DNA from: Olsenella urininfantis
GTDB lineage: Bacteria > Actinomycetota > Coriobacteriia > Coriobacteriales > Atopobiaceae
Assembly (NCBI RefSeq): GCF_900155635.1
Contig: NZ_LT732540.1
Location: forward strand, 1,297,288 to 1,361,287
Length of the DNA stretch: 64,000 nt
Direction: 5' to 3'
A program made the position numbers and the translations under genes. This document shows, one piece after another, positions 51,104 to 61,160 of the stretch. Below the pieces are notes generated by a model, which did no database searches, was not told the DNA's origin, and was given only the letters and a program-made list of their open reading frames with translations. The first letter of the stretch is position 1. Each line of letters starts with the position of its first letter.

Positions 51104-52144
51104 CTACCAGATCCCCAAGACGTGCTGGGCGAGCAGGCTGGTGGCTATGATGCCCAGCCAGCAGCAGAATCCCAGCGCGATGGGCTTGCCACCCGTGCGC
51201 ACCAGCCTGACGACATCAGTGTTGAGGCCAATGGCGGCCATGGCCATCACGATGAGGAACTTGCTCAGGGTCTTGAGCGGGGCGAACGCCGCAACGGGGA
51301 TGCCTGCCGCAGTAGCGAGGGTAGTCGCCAGGGAGGCAAGCACGAACCAGAGCAAAAACATCGGGAAGGCGCGCCTGAGCGAGAAGCCGCTCCCCTCGCC
51401 ACCCTTCTCGCGACGTGCCCTCAGCAGGGCCAACGCCAAGGTGATGGGGATGATGGCCAGGGTGCGCGTCAGCTTGACGGTCACGGCCTTGTCAAGGGTC
51501 GCCGTGCCCAGACCCCAGAGCGCATCCCAGGTTGATGCGGTTGCGGTCACGGAGGAGGTGTCGTTCACTGCGGTGCCCGCGAAGATGCCAAATGCCTCGC
51601 CGGAAGTGGTGCTGAAGCCCAGCAGGCTGCCAAAGGAGGGAAACACCAGGGCTGCCACCAGGTTGAACAGGAAGATGACGGACATGGCCTGCGCCACCTC
51701 GGAGTCGTCGGCATCCACCACGGGAGCCGTGGCCGCGATGGCAGACCCTCCGCAGATGGAGGACCCCACGCCCACAAGGGCAGAGATCTTGGTGGGCACC
51801 TTGAGAAGGCGGTGCATGAGGTAGGCGACAACGAGCGAGGAGCTGATGGTGAGCACGATGATGGGCAGGGACTGAGCGCCCGTCTGGGCAACCACACGCA
51901 GGTCGAGGCCAAAGCCCAGCAGCACCACGGCAGTCTGGAGCAGCTTCTTGGAGCTGAACGCTATGCCCGCGTCAAAGCCCGCGCGCCTCTCGCCCTTGAG
52001 GAAGAGAGCCACCACCATGCCCGCGACGATGGAAAGCACGGGGCCACCCACCACCGGAAATGCCGTTCCCACAAACCAGCACGGCACGGAAATTGCCAGG
52101 CAGAGCAGGATGCCCCTGCCCCTCTCGCCCACGAAAGAACCCAT
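51104..52144 (-). CDS. YeiH/UPF0324-family membrane transporter
   Basis: A 346-residue protein of the conserved hypothetical YeiH (Cons_hypoth698) family, with about ten membrane segments. Family stretches: [39 protein letters not shown] and the AIGLNTDVV region near the end. Members are described as putative sulfate exporters; the substrate is not proven. Start 52144 follows GGGGAGG; an ATG at 52162 in the same frame lacks a site. It precedes the repeat cluster and lies downstream of metY. Confidence 0.88.
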   Translation of the reverse strand: MGSFVGERGRGILLCLAISVPCWFVGTAFPVVGGPVLSIVAGMVVALFLKGERRAGFDAGIAFSSKKLLQTAVVLLGFGLDLRVVAQTGAQSLPIIVLTISSSLVVAYLMHRLLKVPTKISALVGVGSSICGGSAIAATAPVVDADDSEVAQAMSVIFLFNLVAALVFPSFGSLLGFSTTSGEAFGIFAGTAVNDTSSVTATASTWDALWGLGTATLDKAVTVKLTRTLAIIPITLALALLRARREKGGEGSGFSLRRAFPMFLLWFVLASLATTLATAAGIPVAAFAPLKTLSKFLIVMAMAAIGLNTDVVRLVRTGGKPIALGFCCWLGIIATSLLAQHVLGIW

Positions 52145-52257
52145 CTTGCCTCCCCATTGCATGAATTTGCGCAGGTGAGACTATAGACCCCTCTTGCCCC
52201 AGTCCGCAACCCCGTCAGCAGGTGGCGTCATTGGGGGCCGCTTCGCGGGGTTCGACC

Positions 52258-52299
52258 AAAAAGGCCCGCAGCCCGCCAGTTGGTGGCGGGCTGCGGGCC
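52258..52299 (-). terminator. Intrinsic terminator of metY
   Basis: GGCCCGCAGCCCGCCA (52263-52278) pairs perfectly with TGGCGGGCTGCGGGCC (52284-52299) over a 5-nt loop, followed on the minus strand by a U-tract from AAAAA at 52258-52262. It lies 19 nt past the metY stop. Confidence 0.9.
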
Positions 52300-52317
52300 C
52301 AAGGGAATCCACGGACC

Positions 52318-53604
52318 CTATCGGCAGGCGTCCAGGGCCTGGGAGAGGTCGGCGATGAGGTCCTCCTTGTCCTCCAGGCCGCAGGAGAGGCGAATCATGC
52401 CCGCAGGCACGCCCGCGGCGACAAGCTCCTCGTCGCTCAGCTGGCGATGCGTGCTGGTGGCCGGATTGAGGCAGCAGGTGCGTGCGTCGGCCACATGGGT
52501 CTCGATGGCAGCCAGGCGCAGCGCGGCCATGAACTTCTCGGCCATGGGACGACCCCCGGAGAGCTCGCAGGAAACGACGCCGCAGCCACCCTGGGGAAGG
52601 TACTTCTGTGCCAGCTGGTAGTAAGGGCTGCTGGGAAGTCCCGGGTAGTTGACGCTCGAGACCAGGGGATGCCCCTCGAGGAACTCCGCCACGGCCTGCC
52701 CGTTCTCTACGTGACGCGGCATCCTCACGTGCAGGGACTCCAGCCCCAGGTTGAGGTAGAACGCGCTCTGCGGAGATTGGGTGCAGCCAAAGTCACGCAT
52801 GAGCTGGGCCGTGGCCTTGGTGATGAACGCCCCCGCCTGACCGAAGCGCTCGGCATAGACGATGCCGTGATACGAGTCGTCGGGCGTGGTGAGCCCAGGG
52901 AACCTCTCGGCATGGGCCATCCAGTCGAACGTGCCGCCATCCACGATGGCGCCTCCCACGGCCACGCCATGGCCGTCCATGTACTTGGTGGTGGAGTGGG
53001 TCACGATGTTTGCGCCCCACTCGAGGGGCCTCAGGTTGACCGGCGTGGGGAAAGTGTTGTCCACGATCAGGGGCACGCCCTTCTCGCCTGCCACGCGGGC
53101 GAACTTCTCGATGTCCAGCACCGTGAGAGCAGGGTTTGCGAGGGACTCGCCGAAGAGCGCCTTGGTGTTGGGCTGGAAGGCGGCGGCAAGCTCCTCCTCG
53201 CTCGCGTCCGAGGGGACGAAGGTGGACGAGACGCCCATCTTGGCCATGGTGACCTTGATGAGGTTGTAGGTGCCCCCGTAGATGGACGACGAGGCGACGA
53301 TGTGGTCGCCTGCCTCGCAGACGTTGAAGAGGGCGAAGAAGTTGGCCGCCTGGCCCGAGGATGTCAGCATGCCGGCGACGCCACCCTCCATCTGGGCGAT
53401 CTTGGAGGCGACGTGGTCGCAGGTGGGGTTCTGCAGGCGAGAGTAGAAGTAGCCCTGCGCCTCGAGGTCGAAGAGCCTCCCCATGGCCTCGCTGCTGTCG
53501 TACTTGAAGGTGGTGGACTGAATGATGGGAACCTGGCGCGGCTCCCCGTTTCCTGGCGTGTATCCTCCCTGCACGCAGCGCGTGCCGATTCCCTGACCCG
53601 TCAT
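52318..53604 (-). CDS. metY: O-acetylhomoserine sulfhydrylase / aminocarboxypropyltransferase
   Basis: A 428-residue Cys/Met-metabolism PLP enzyme that makes homocysteine (or methionine) from O-acetylhomoserine and sulfide or thiol. The PLP lysine lies in THSTTKYMDGHGVAVGG, with YSRLQNPT and SSGQAANFFAL at the front. The length fits MetY rather than MetB or MetC (about 380-400). The YeiH-type transporter next to it may link to sulfur metabolism. AGAGGGAGG precedes the ATG. Confidence 0.93.
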   Translation of the reverse strand: MTGQGIGTRCVQGGYTPGNGEPRQVPIIQSTTFKYDSSEAMGRLFDLEAQGYFYSRLQNPTCDHVASKIAQMEGGVAGMLTSSGQAANFFALFNVCEAGDHIVASSSIYGGTYNLIKVTMAKMGVSSTFVPSDASEEELAAAFQPNTKALFGESLANPALTVLDIEKFARVAGEKGVPLIVDNTFPTPVNLRPLEWGANIVTHSTTKYMDGHGVAVGGAIVDGGTFDWMAHAERFPGLTTPDDSYHGIVYAERFGQAGAFITKATAQLMRDFGCTQSPQSAFYLNLGLESLHVRMPRHVENGQAVAEFLEGHPLVSSVNYPGLPSSPYYQLAQKYLPQGGCGVVSCELSGGRPMAEKFMAALRLAAIETHVADARTCCLNPATSTHRQLSDEELVAAGVPAGMIRLSCGLEDKEDLIADLSQALDACR

Positions 53605-53720
53605 GCGGCCTCCCTCTCGTGTGTTCGTCCCTTGGCAGGCTTTTGGTTATAGCATCTGGGTCCCCGGCGTGCCTGTCGTTAACATGGCTGCCACACACCG
53701 GGCACCTTCCGGCGGCGCGG

Positions 53721-55130
53721 CTAGAACTCCGCGTTGCCCACGGTGCGTGGGTGCGGAAGCACGTCGCGGATGTTGTCGATGCCCGTGAGGTACATGACCA
53801 GCCGTTCGAAGCCCAGGCCGAAGCCCGCATGGCGACAGCCGCCGAAGCGGCGCAGGTCGCAGTAGTGGCGATACTGCTCGACCTCCATGCCCAGCTCGCG
53901 AATGCGGCCCTCGAGCAGGTCGAGGCGCTCCTCTCGCTGGGATCCGCCGATGATCTCCCCTATGCCGGGCACGAGGCAGTCGGCGGCGGCGACGGTCTTG
54001 CCGTCATCGTTCAGGCGCATGTAGAAGGCCTTGATGGCGGCGGGGTAATCCGTCACGAAGGTGGGACGCTTGAAGTGCTGCTCGGTGAGGAAGCGCTCGT
54101 GCTCGGTCTGGAGGTCTGAGCCCCAGCTCACGGGGTACTCGAAGCTGGCGCCAGACTCCTGGGCGGCCTCGAGAATCTTGATGGCCTCCGTGTAGCTCAC
54201 GCGCGCGAAGTCGGACTCCGCAACGTGGCGCAGGCGTTCGACCAGCCCCTTGTCCACGAACTTGTTGAGCATCTCGAGCTCGTCGGGGCAGGTGTCAAGG
54301 ACATGCGCGATGACCCCCTTGAGCATGTCCTCGGCAACGTCCATGTCCTGCTCGAGGTCGCAGAAGGCCATCTCGGGCTCCACCATCCAGAACTCGGCCG
54401 CATGCCTGCGGGTATTCGAGTTCTCGGCACGGAAGGTGGGGCCAAAGGTGTAGACGTCACCGAAGCTGAGGGCGAAGTTCTCGGCCTGGAGCTGGCCCGA
54501 GACGGTCAGGCTCGTGGGCTTGCCGAAGAAGTCCTGACTCCAGTCCACCTTGCCGTCCTCGGTGCGCGGCGGGTTGTCGGGGTCGATGGTGGTCACGCGG
54601 AACATCTCGCCCGCGCCCTCTGCGTCGCTGGCCGTGATGATGGGCGTGTTCACGTAGACGAAGCCACGGTCCTGGAAGAAGCTGTGGATGGCCATGGCCG
54701 CTACGCTGCGCACGCGGAACACGGCACGGAAGAGGTTGGTGCGGCTGCGCAGGTGCTGCTGGGTGCGCAGGAACTCGCGGGTGGCACGCTTCTTCTGCAT
54801 GGGGTAGTCGGGTGCGGACGCACCCTCCACCACGACCCTCTGAGCCTGCAGCTCGATGGGCTGGGGGCGGTCGGGCGTGAGGGCCAGAACGCCCTCGACG
54901 GCCAGGGCAGCCCCCACGCCCTGGGAGACGATGAGGTCATAGGGCTCGTCGCCCAGGGACTCGCGGTTCAGGACCACCTGCAGGTCCTTGAAGCAGCTGC
55001 CGTCATTGAGCGTGACGAAGCCGAAGTTCTTCATGTCGCGGATGGAACGGACCCAGCCTGCGACGCTTACGCTGCCGCCTGCCAGCTGGTCCTTCTCGGC
55101 ATGGAGCGTGGCAATCCTCGTACGGTTCAC
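53721..55130 (-). CDS. asnS: Asparaginyl-tRNA synthetase
   Basis: A 469-residue class IIb synthetase charging tRNA-Asn. N-terminal OB-fold ([25 protein letters not shown]), motif 2 ([25 protein letters not shown]) and motif 3 ([15 protein letters not shown]) are all present. The start is the GTG at 55130 (AAGGGAAG upstream); it gives a length equal to E. coli AsnS (466), while the frame runs on to 55211 without a ribosome site. Confidence 0.96.
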   Translation of the reverse strand: MNRTRIATLHAEKDQLAGGSVSVAGWVRSIRDMKNFGFVTLNDGSCFKDLQVVLNRESLGDEPYDLIVSQGVGAALAVEGVLALTPDRPQPIELQAQRVVVEGASAPDYPMQKKRATREFLRTQQHLRSRTNLFRAVFRVRSVAAMAIHSFFQDRGFVYVNTPIITASDAEGAGEMFRVTTIDPDNPPRTEDGKVDWSQDFFGKPTSLTVSGQLQAENFALSFGDVYTFGPTFRAENSNTRRHAAEFWMVEPEMAFCDLEQDMDVAEDMLKGVIAHVLDTCPDELEMLNKFVDKGLVERLRHVAESDFARVSYTEAIKILEAAQESGASFEYPVSWGSDLQTEHERFLTEQHFKRPTFVTDYPAAIKAFYMRLNDDGKTVAAADCLVPGIGEIIGGSQREERLDLLEGRIRELGMEVEQYRHYCDLRRFGGCRHAGFGLGFERLVMYLTGIDNIRDVLPHPRTVGNAEF

Positions 55131-55246
55131 GTGGGCTTCCCTTCGTGGGGATAGAAGTTGACGTTTTACCTGCAACACGATAGCGCAACAGCCACGCGGC
55201 TCGCAGCACATATAATGCCCGAGACCGCAAGAGACGTGGAGGGACC

Positions 55247-55741
55247 ATGACCAAAGAAGCTGACTTCGACCTGCTAGCCGCCCAGGTGAGAGCCCTGACA
55301 GAGGAGGGCGGGCACTGGCTGCCCGTGCTTGCCAACGCCTCGGCGCTGATCATGGACGCGCTTCCACAGCTCAACTGGGCGGGCTTCTACCTTGCGAGCC
55401 AGGGAGAGGGTAATCGGCGCAGCCTGGTGCTGGGCCCCTTCCAGGGCAAGGTGGCCTGCACGAGGATCGCCTGGGGCAGGGGTGTGTGCGGCACCGCCGC
55501 CGAGAGGGACGAGCCTCAGCTGGTGGCCGACGTCCATGCGTTCCCCGGGCACATCGCCTGCGACAGCGCCTCGGCCTCTGAGGTTGTGCTGCCGCTGCAC
55601 GACGGCAGCGGCTCCGTAGTGGGGGTCCTGGACGTCGACTCGCCCGTCCAGGGCCGCTTCGACGAGAGCGACCTTGCGGGGCTGGGGCTGGTGGCCAATG
55701 TCATCGAGGGCTGCTGCGGCTTCGATGGACCGCCCCTGTAG
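55247..55741 (+). CDS. msrC: Free methionine-(R)-sulfoxide reductase (GAF domain)
   Basis: A 164-residue GAF-fold enzyme (YebR/fRMsr) that repairs free methionine-R-sulfoxide. The conserved [24 protein letters not shown] and [21 protein letters not shown] carry the three cysteines of the redox site. GTGGAGGGA precedes the ATG. It is transcribed divergently from asnS across a 116-bp gap. Confidence 0.93.
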   Translation: MTKEADFDLLAAQVRALTEEGGHWLPVLANASALIMDALPQLNWAGFYLASQGEGNRRSLVLGPFQGKVACTRIAWGRGVCGTAAERDEPQLVADVHAFPGHIACDSASASEVVLPLHDGSGSVVGVLDVDSPVQGRFDESDLAGLGLVANVIEGCCGFDGPPL

Positions 55742-55773
55742 CGGCGCTGCCCCCAGAGGGCCAGGGGCCGGCC

Positions 55774-55961
55774 TCAGCGGGCGCTGCCCTTGCCCATCAC
55801 GCGCCCCAGCTCCAGGACCATGACGGAGGTCTTGTCCAGCGCCGCCTCCATGTAGCGCACGCCCGCCTCCATGTGCTCGGGCGAGTACTTGCGCAGCAAT
55901 GCCATCAGGCCCGCGCGCTTCTCGTCATCGTCCGCGACTCCTTGCGCATCTTGAACTCCAT
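55774..55961 (-). pseudogene. Small gene of about 62 codons with an apparent 1-nt frameshift
   Basis: Starting at the ATG at 55961 (GGGAGG 5 nt upstream) the frame reads MEFKMRKESR and then soon stops. Skipping to the neighbouring frame near 55932 gives DDDEKRAGLMALLRKYSPEHMEAGVRYMEAALDKTS and a C-terminus GRVMGKGSAR, stopping at 55774. The 188-nt span is one base short of an intact frame. It lies just after the B3/B4-domain gene in the same direction. A true inactivation, a programmed shift or a sequencing error are all possible. I do not recognise the protein. Confidence 0.5.
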
Positions 55962-55981
55962 GGCAACCTCCCGTGCGATGC

Positions 55982-56704
55982 CTAGCGCAGCTCCGTCTCT
56001 GGATGCTTGCGGGTCAGGAAGTCCTTGTTGGTGACGATGCCGCCCAGGATCTCCTCCGCGAGCCTGGCCATCTCCTCGATGGCCGCATGCAGGTCCTTGG
56101 AACGGGAGGGGTCCACGTTCTCCATGATGAACATGCAGTGCGGGGTCTCGTCCGTGGCCTCGGTGCGCTGGCCGTCTCGCCAGTTCCAGCAGCGACAGAT
56201 GGCTCCCGCGTCATCCAGGTAGGCGATCTCGCCGGGCAGGGTGGGGTCGTTCTCCTCCTCGCCGATGGGCAGGAAATAGTCTCCGCCCTCGGTCTTGGCA
56301 AGGCGGAAGGTGCCCTCTATGGCCTCGATGTTCTCCACGCCGATGGGCAGGGCGTACTTGAGCGAGATGGCGTTGGACACGTCCACCGAAGGAACGATGT
56401 GACGCACGGGGTTGCCCTTGGAGATGCGCTTGATGAGATTCTCCACGGAGACGCGGGCGCCCTTCTTGGTCTTGAACTTCTGGTAGGCCTTGCGCCACAC
56501 CGCTACGACCTCGTTCTCGCTGATGGTGTTGCTGGTGATCCACTTCTCCGCCGAATTGTTGGCGTGATCGAGCAGGCGGGCCGCACGCTGGGTGGCCTCC
56601 TCACCAATCTTGTCGGGGGGAAGGATTCCGTCCACGCAGACGATGCCTATTTCTACCTCGGGAAATACCTCCCAGAACGAGTCCTCTACCACGAATTTCC
56701 TCAT
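55982..56704 (-). CDS. B3/B4 (phenylalanyl-tRNA synthetase beta-like) domain protein
   Basis: A 240-residue free-standing B3/B4 domain, the editing module of PheRS beta. Family members sit alone in many bacteria and are thought to act on tRNA or misactivated amino acids. The middle (NPVRHIVPSVDVSNAISLKYALPIGVENIEAIEG) is the typical core. GCAGGGAGG precedes the ATG. The 346-bp gap 56705-57050 to hypB shows nothing more than two divergent promoters' worth of AT-rich DNA. Confidence 0.85.
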   Translation of the reverse strand: MRKFVVEDSFWEVFPEVEIGIVCVDGILPPDKIGEEATQRAARLLDHANNSAEKWITSNTISENEVVAVWRKAYQKFKTKKGARVSVENLIKRISKGNPVRHIVPSVDVSNAISLKYALPIGVENIEAIEGTFRLAKTEGGDYFLPIGEEENDPTLPGEIAYLDDAGAICRCWNWRDGQRTEATDETPHCMFIMENVDPSRSKDLHAAIEEMARLAEEILGGIVTNKDFLTRKHPETELR

Positions 56705-57050
56705 TGCCGCCTCCCTGCAGCCGTTGCCGGAAATGCGTCACTATCATGCTCCCCAGGCACATCTTCACTGGAAAAATAGTAGCAACGCACCACGCAAACG
56801 CGGACAGGCGAAACCGAGGGGGCGCACGTCGCGTGGGCGGGGATGCACGCGGAGCGGCAAATCGTGCGCCGATGCGCCAAAAGTATGCAGGGACCGGCCA
56901 TCATACGCGAACGGCGCATACATCTGTGCGTCTCGTGAGCGCAGGGAAAAATTTGTCAACGGTACCTGCCTGGGTCTCGCCAGTTGGAGCCAGCTATTCT
57001 CATATACTTTCTCTCATCCATTTTTTACGCATTTCGAAAAGGGAGCACCC

Positions 57051-57722
57051 ATGGAGAACGTTCGCGTCATCGAGGTGAAGGAGAACGTCTTCGCCAGCAA
57101 CATTCGCAATGCAGACGAGCTGCGCGCACGCATGAGGGGCGAGGGCTGCCTGCTCATCAATCTCATGTCCTCCCCTGGCAGCGGCAAGACCACGTTGCTC
57201 TCGGCCACCATCGATGCCCTCAAGGACGAGATGGGCATCGGCGTCATCGAGGCGGACGTTGACTCTGCCGTGGACGCCAAGACCATCCAGATGCACGGAG
57301 CCCGCGCGGTGCAGGTGCATACCGGCGGCATGTGCCACCTGGATGCCGGCATGTGCGACCAGGGTCTGGCAGAGCTCGACACCACTGGGCTCGACCTGGT
57401 GTTCATAGAGAACGTGGGCAACCTCATCTGCCCCGCGGAGTTTGACACGGGAGCCGCCAGGAAGGTCATGATCCTCTCGGTTCCCGAGGGGCACGACAAG
57501 CCCCTCAAGTACCCGCTCATCTTCGAGGTCTCTGACCTCGTCCTCATCAGCAAGTGCGACGTTGCTCCCTACTTCGACTTCGACATGGAGCAACTACGCA
57601 AGAACGTAGCCGACCGCAGGCGCAGCAGCCAGATCCTTCCCCTGTCTGCCAAGACTGGCGAGGGCATGGACGCCTGGCTGCAGTGGCTGCGCGACGAGGT
57701 GGCCGCCTGGAAGCAGGCATAG
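57051..57722 (+). CDS. hypB: HypB, nickel-insertion GTPase of hydrogenase maturation
   Basis: A 223-residue GTPase. P-loop MSSPGSGKTTLL near residue 40, EADVDSAVDAKTIQ, the metal-site cysteine/histidine in GGMCHLDAGM and SKCDVAP for guanine recognition. It lacks the N-terminal histidine-rich or CxxCGC nickel store found in some HypB. It opens a run hypB - Fe-S flavoprotein - hypA, so nickel enzymes ([NiFe]-hydrogenase) are expected elsewhere in the genome; none is in this window. GGGAGCACCC precedes the ATG. Confidence 0.95.
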   Translation: MENVRVIEVKENVFASNIRNADELRARMRGEGCLLINLMSSPGSGKTTLLSATIDALKDEMGIGVIEADVDSAVDAKTIQMHGARAVQVHTGGMCHLDAGMCDQGLAELDTTGLDLVFIENVGNLICPAEFDTGAARKVMILSVPEGHDKPLKYPLIFEVSDLVLISKCDVAPYFDFDMEQLRKNVADRRRSSQILPLSAKTGEGMDAWLQWLRDEVAAWKQA

Positions 57723-57813
57723 CCACGCGCCCCACTGCGCCCCGGGCACGACATTAGCCAGCTGCGCGTCCGGTGGGGGCCGGGCGCGCAGACAGAGGAA
57801 GTCAGGAGAGAAC

Positions 57814-60795
57814 GTGTCTGACATCAGCAGCCCAGACTTCGAGCGCACCGGCCAGGCAGGCTTCGCCGTTGCGCGCCAGACCATGAGCGCACGCCTTTCC
57901 GAGGCGGAGATCCAGGCAAGAAACGAGCTCCCCACCTGCGTGTCCAACGGCGACCCCTTCCGCGTGATCGCCGAGGAGGTCCAGGTGGAGCACGCGGACG
58001 CCACCCACTGGCGCCACGAGGACGAGGGCGGCGTGGGACCTGCCGCGCATGCGCCCCTCAAGCCCGGCGTGCTGCGCGAGGTGAGCAAGGTCACCGACCG
58101 CATCCCCAAGAAGCTCGGGCTCGAGAATATGAGCGAGAACGACCCCGAGTACTGGGGCATCGCCTCCGTCATGACCGAGGAGGAGGCGGAGCTCACCAAG
58201 CACATGAAGGTGCGCATCCCCGAGACCCTCTCGCAGATGGTGGAGGGCTCCGGCATGCCCGCAGGGCGCGTTCAGGAACTTCTCGACGCCCTCTGCGTCA
58301 AGGGCGTCATCGAGTACAACTGGGAGAACCTCGACGGCACGAACCCCACCCACGAGAGGCGCTTCGTGCTTCCCATGTTCGTGCCCGGCATGGCCGAGTT
58401 CACGGTCATGAACCAGCAGCAGATGGTGGAGCACCCCGAGATAGGCAGCATGTTCGAGCGCATGACCTTCCTGCCCCTCACCAAGGTCACCAAGATGGTC
58501 CCCCAGGGCGGGGCCGGCATCGGCATGCACGTCATCCCCGTCGAGCGCGCCATCACCCACGAGAACGTGAGCGCGGATGTGGAGCACCTCTCTCACTGGC
58601 TCAGGAAGTACGACCGCTACGCCGCTGGCGCCTGCTCCTGCACCGTGTCCGAGCGCGCCCGCAACAGCAACGCCGGCCGCGACGCCCAGAACTGGTGCAT
58701 CGGCGTGGGCGACATGGCCGACTACCTCTTTGAGACGGGCAAGGGCCACTACATCAGCTACGACGAGGTCATCGAGACCCTCATCCGCGCCGAGAAGAAC
58801 GGCTACGTGCACCAGATAACCAACATCGACGGCCAGGACAAGATCTTCGCCATCTGCAACTGCGACGTAAACGTCTGCTACGCCCTGCGCACCTCCCAGC
58901 TCTTCAACACGCCCAACATGAGCAGGAGCGCCTACGTGGCCCACGTTGACAGCGAGCGCTGCGTGGCCTGCGGCGGCTGCGTTGAGATCTGCCCCGCCGG
59001 GGCCGCCCAGCTGGGCCAGAAGCTCTGTACCGACCACGGCCCCCAGAGCTACCCGCAGCAGCCCCTGCCCGACGACAGACCCTGGGGCGAGGAGGACTGG
59101 GACCCCGACTACAAGAACAACAACCGCATCGAGTGCCACGAGACGGGCACGGCCCCCTGCAAGACGGCCTGCCCCGCCCACGTGAGCGTCCAGGGCTACC
59201 TGCGCCTGGCGGCCGAGGGGCGCTACCGTGACGCGCTTGCCCTCATCAAGCAGGAGAACCCCTTCCCCGCCGTCTGTGGCCGCGTCTGCAACCGCCGCTG
59301 CGAGGACGCCTGCACCCGCGGGACCGTTGACGACGCCGTGGCCATCGACGAGGTCAAGCGCTTCGTCGCCACCAAGGACCTCCAGTCCGAGAGCCGCTAC
59401 GTCCCCGAGCCGCGCATACCCTCCAACCGTGGGCGCCTCCCCCAGAAGGTGGCCATCGTTGGCGCCGGCCCCGCCGGCCTCACCTGCGCCTACTACCTGG
59501 CGAACATGGGCTACTCCCCCGTGGTCTTCGAGCGCAACCCCCTGCCCGGCGGCATGCTGACCTACGGCATCCCCGCCTACAAGCTGCAGAAGGACGTCGT
59601 TGCCGCAGAGATCGACGTCATGCGCGAGATGGGCGTGGAGATCCGCTGCGGCGTGGAGGTGGGCAGGGACGTCACCTTGGCCCAGCTGCGCGAGCAGGGC
59701 TTTGCCGCCTTCTACCTGGCCATCGGCTGCCAGGGTGGCCGCAGGGCGGGAATCGAGGGCGAGGGGGGCCCAGACGTCTGCAGCGCGGTGGACTTCCTGC
59801 ATCAGGCCATCGAGGAGCCCCAGCTGGAGGTGTCCGGCACCACCGTGGTGGTGGGCGGCGGCAACGTTGCCATAGACGCCTCGCGCGTCTCCCTGCGCTG
59901 CGGGGCCAGCTCCGTCGCCATGGTCTGCCTCGAGCAGGAGGACCAGATGCCCGCCCTTCCCGTGGAGCGCGAGGAGGCCCGCGCCGATGGCGTCGCCATC
60001 AGCTGCGGCTGGGGCCCCACGCGCGTGGAGCGCGACGAGGGCGGCAAGGTCACGGGCGTGAGCTTCCGTCGCTGCCTCTCGGTCTTTGACGAGAACGGCC
60101 GCTTCACCCCGCTCTTCGATGACTCCGACACCATGCTGGTGCCCTGCGACCGCGTGGTCATGGCCATTGGCCAGAGCGTCGTCTGGGGCGACCTCCTGGC
60201 GGACGAGTCCGTGGACCTGCGCCCCAACGGCGGGCCCCTGGCGGACTCCAAGACCTACCAGACCGCCCAGAAGGACGTGTTCGTGGGCGGGGACGCCTTC
60301 ACCGGGCCGCGCTTCGCCATTGACGCCATCGCCGCGGGCCACGAGGCTGCCGTGAGCATCCACCGCTTCGTGCAGGTGGGCTCCTCCCTCACCCTGGGCC
60401 GCAACCAGCGCCACTACGTGGAGCTTGACAAGGAGCACCTTACCCTGCCCCAGAACATGTCCGGGGAGGGACGCCAGGCGCCCACGGTGGACGAGGTCAC
60501 GAGCATCCTGCACAACTGGAGCGACCCGAAGCGCTGCTTCACCGAGGAGCAGATCAAGATCGAGTGCGCCCGATGCCTGGGCTGCGGCGCCTCCATCGTC
60601 GACCCCAACAAGTGCATTGGCTGCGGCCTCTGCACCACACGCTGCGAGTTTGATGCCATCCACCTCACCCGCGACAACCCCGGGTGCTCCACCATGTCAC
60701 CCTCCGAGGAGAAGATCAGGAAGATACTGCCCTACGCCGCGAAGCGCGGCATCAAGATTCTGCGCAACAAGGCGACGGGCAGGGCGGGACGCTAG
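57814..60795 (+). CDS. Large Fe-S flavoprotein: winged helix, ferredoxin and GltD-type oxidoreductase modules
   Basis: A 993-residue multi-domain electron-transfer protein starting at the GTG 57814 (CAGGAGAG upstream). Residues about 110-380 form a helical/winged-helix region with cysteine pairs (GACSCTVSERAR; AICNCDVNVCYALR) of unknown cluster type; about 385-400 a ferredoxin motif CVACGGCVEICPAG; 450-860 a GltD/NfnB-like unit with CPAHVSVQGYLRLA, CGRVCNRRCEDAC, VGAGPAGLTCAYYLA and VVGGGNVAIDAS; the C-terminus has CARCLGCG and CIGCGLCTTRCEFDAI. It likely passes electrons between NAD(P)H and ferredoxin or hydrogenase. It lies between hypB and hypA, with hypA 2 nt away. Confidence 0.82.
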   Translation: MSDISSPDFERTGQAGFAVARQTMSARLSEAEIQARNELPTCVSNGDPFRVIAEEVQVEHADATHWRHEDEGGVGPAAHAPLKPGVLREVSKVTDRIPKKLGLENMSENDPEYWGIASVMTEEEAELTKHMKVRIPETLSQMVEGSGMPAGRVQELLDALCVKGVIEYNWENLDGTNPTHERRFVLPMFVPGMAEFTVMNQQQMVEHPEIGSMFERMTFLPLTKVTKMVPQGGAGIGMHVIPVERAITHENVSADVEHLSHWLRKYDRYAAGACSCTVSERARNSNAGRDAQNWCIGVGDMADYLFETGKGHYISYDEVIETLIRAEKNGYVHQITNIDGQDKIFAICNCDVNVCYALRTSQLFNTPNMSRSAYVAHVDSERCVACGGCVEICPAGAAQLGQKLCTDHGPQSYPQQPLPDDRPWGEEDWDPDYKNNNRIECHETGTAPCKTACPAHVSVQGYLRLAAEGRYRDALALIKQENPFPAVCGRVCNRRCEDACTRGTVDDAVAIDEVKRFVATKDLQSESRYVPEPRIPSNRGRLPQKVAIVGAGPAGLTCAYYLANMGYSPVVFERNPLPGGMLTYGIPAYKLQKDVVAAEIDVMREMGVEIRCGVEVGRDVTLAQLREQGFAAFYLAIGCQGGRRAGIEGEGGPDVCSAVDFLHQAIEEPQLEVSGTTVVVGGGNVAIDASRVSLRCGASSVAMVCLEQEDQMPALPVEREEARADGVAISCGWGPTRVERDEGGKVTGVSFRRCLSVFDENGRFTPLFDDSDTMLVPCDRVVMAIGQSVVWGDLLADESVDLRPNGGPLADSKTYQTAQKDVFVGGDAFTGPRFAIDAIAAGHEAAVSIHRFVQVGSSLTLGRNQRHYVELDKEHLTLPQNMSGEGRQAPTVDEVTSILHNWSDPKRCFTEEQIKIECARCLGCGASIVDPNKCIGCGLCTTRCEFDAIHLTRDNPGCSTMSPSEEKIRKILPYAAKRGIKILRNKATGRAGR

Positions 60796-60797
60796 CC

Positions 60798-61142
60798 ATG
60801 CACGAGCTGGGCGTGGTCTTCGCGATGATCGACACCCTGGAGGAGGTGGCGCACGAGAACGGCATCGCCCACATCAGCAAGGTGACGCTGGACCTGGGCG
60901 AGGTGAGTGGCGTCGTTGCCTCCTACCTGCTCGACTGCTGGAGGTGGGCGGCGGACAAGCGCGACTGGCTCGAGGGGGCCACCCTCGAGGTATGCGAGGT
61001 CGAGGCGACAAGCGTCTGCAACGCCTGCGGCAGGACCTACGCCACCGTGGAGCACGGACGCCAGTGCCCGCGCTGCGGCAGCGAGGACACAGAGCTCCTG
61101 TGCGGCCGGGAGTTCCAGATACGAGACGTGACGGTCTACTAG
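60798..61142 (+). CDS. hypA: HypA, nickel chaperone of hydrogenase maturation
   Basis: A 114-residue protein with the nickel-binding MHEL N-terminus and the zinc site CNACGRTYATVEHGRQCPRCGS. It delivers nickel with HypB to [NiFe]-hydrogenase. The ATG is 2 nt after the flavoprotein stop, so translation is coupled. It is separated from hypB by the flavoprotein gene, an unusual order. Confidence 0.94.
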   Translation: MHELGVVFAMIDTLEEVAHENGIAHISKVTLDLGEVSGVVASYLLDCWRWAADKRDWLEGATLEVCEVEATSVCNACGRTYATVEHGRQCPRCGSEDTELLCGREFQIRDVTVY

Positions 61143-61160
61143 CCAGAGACGGAGCGCCGG

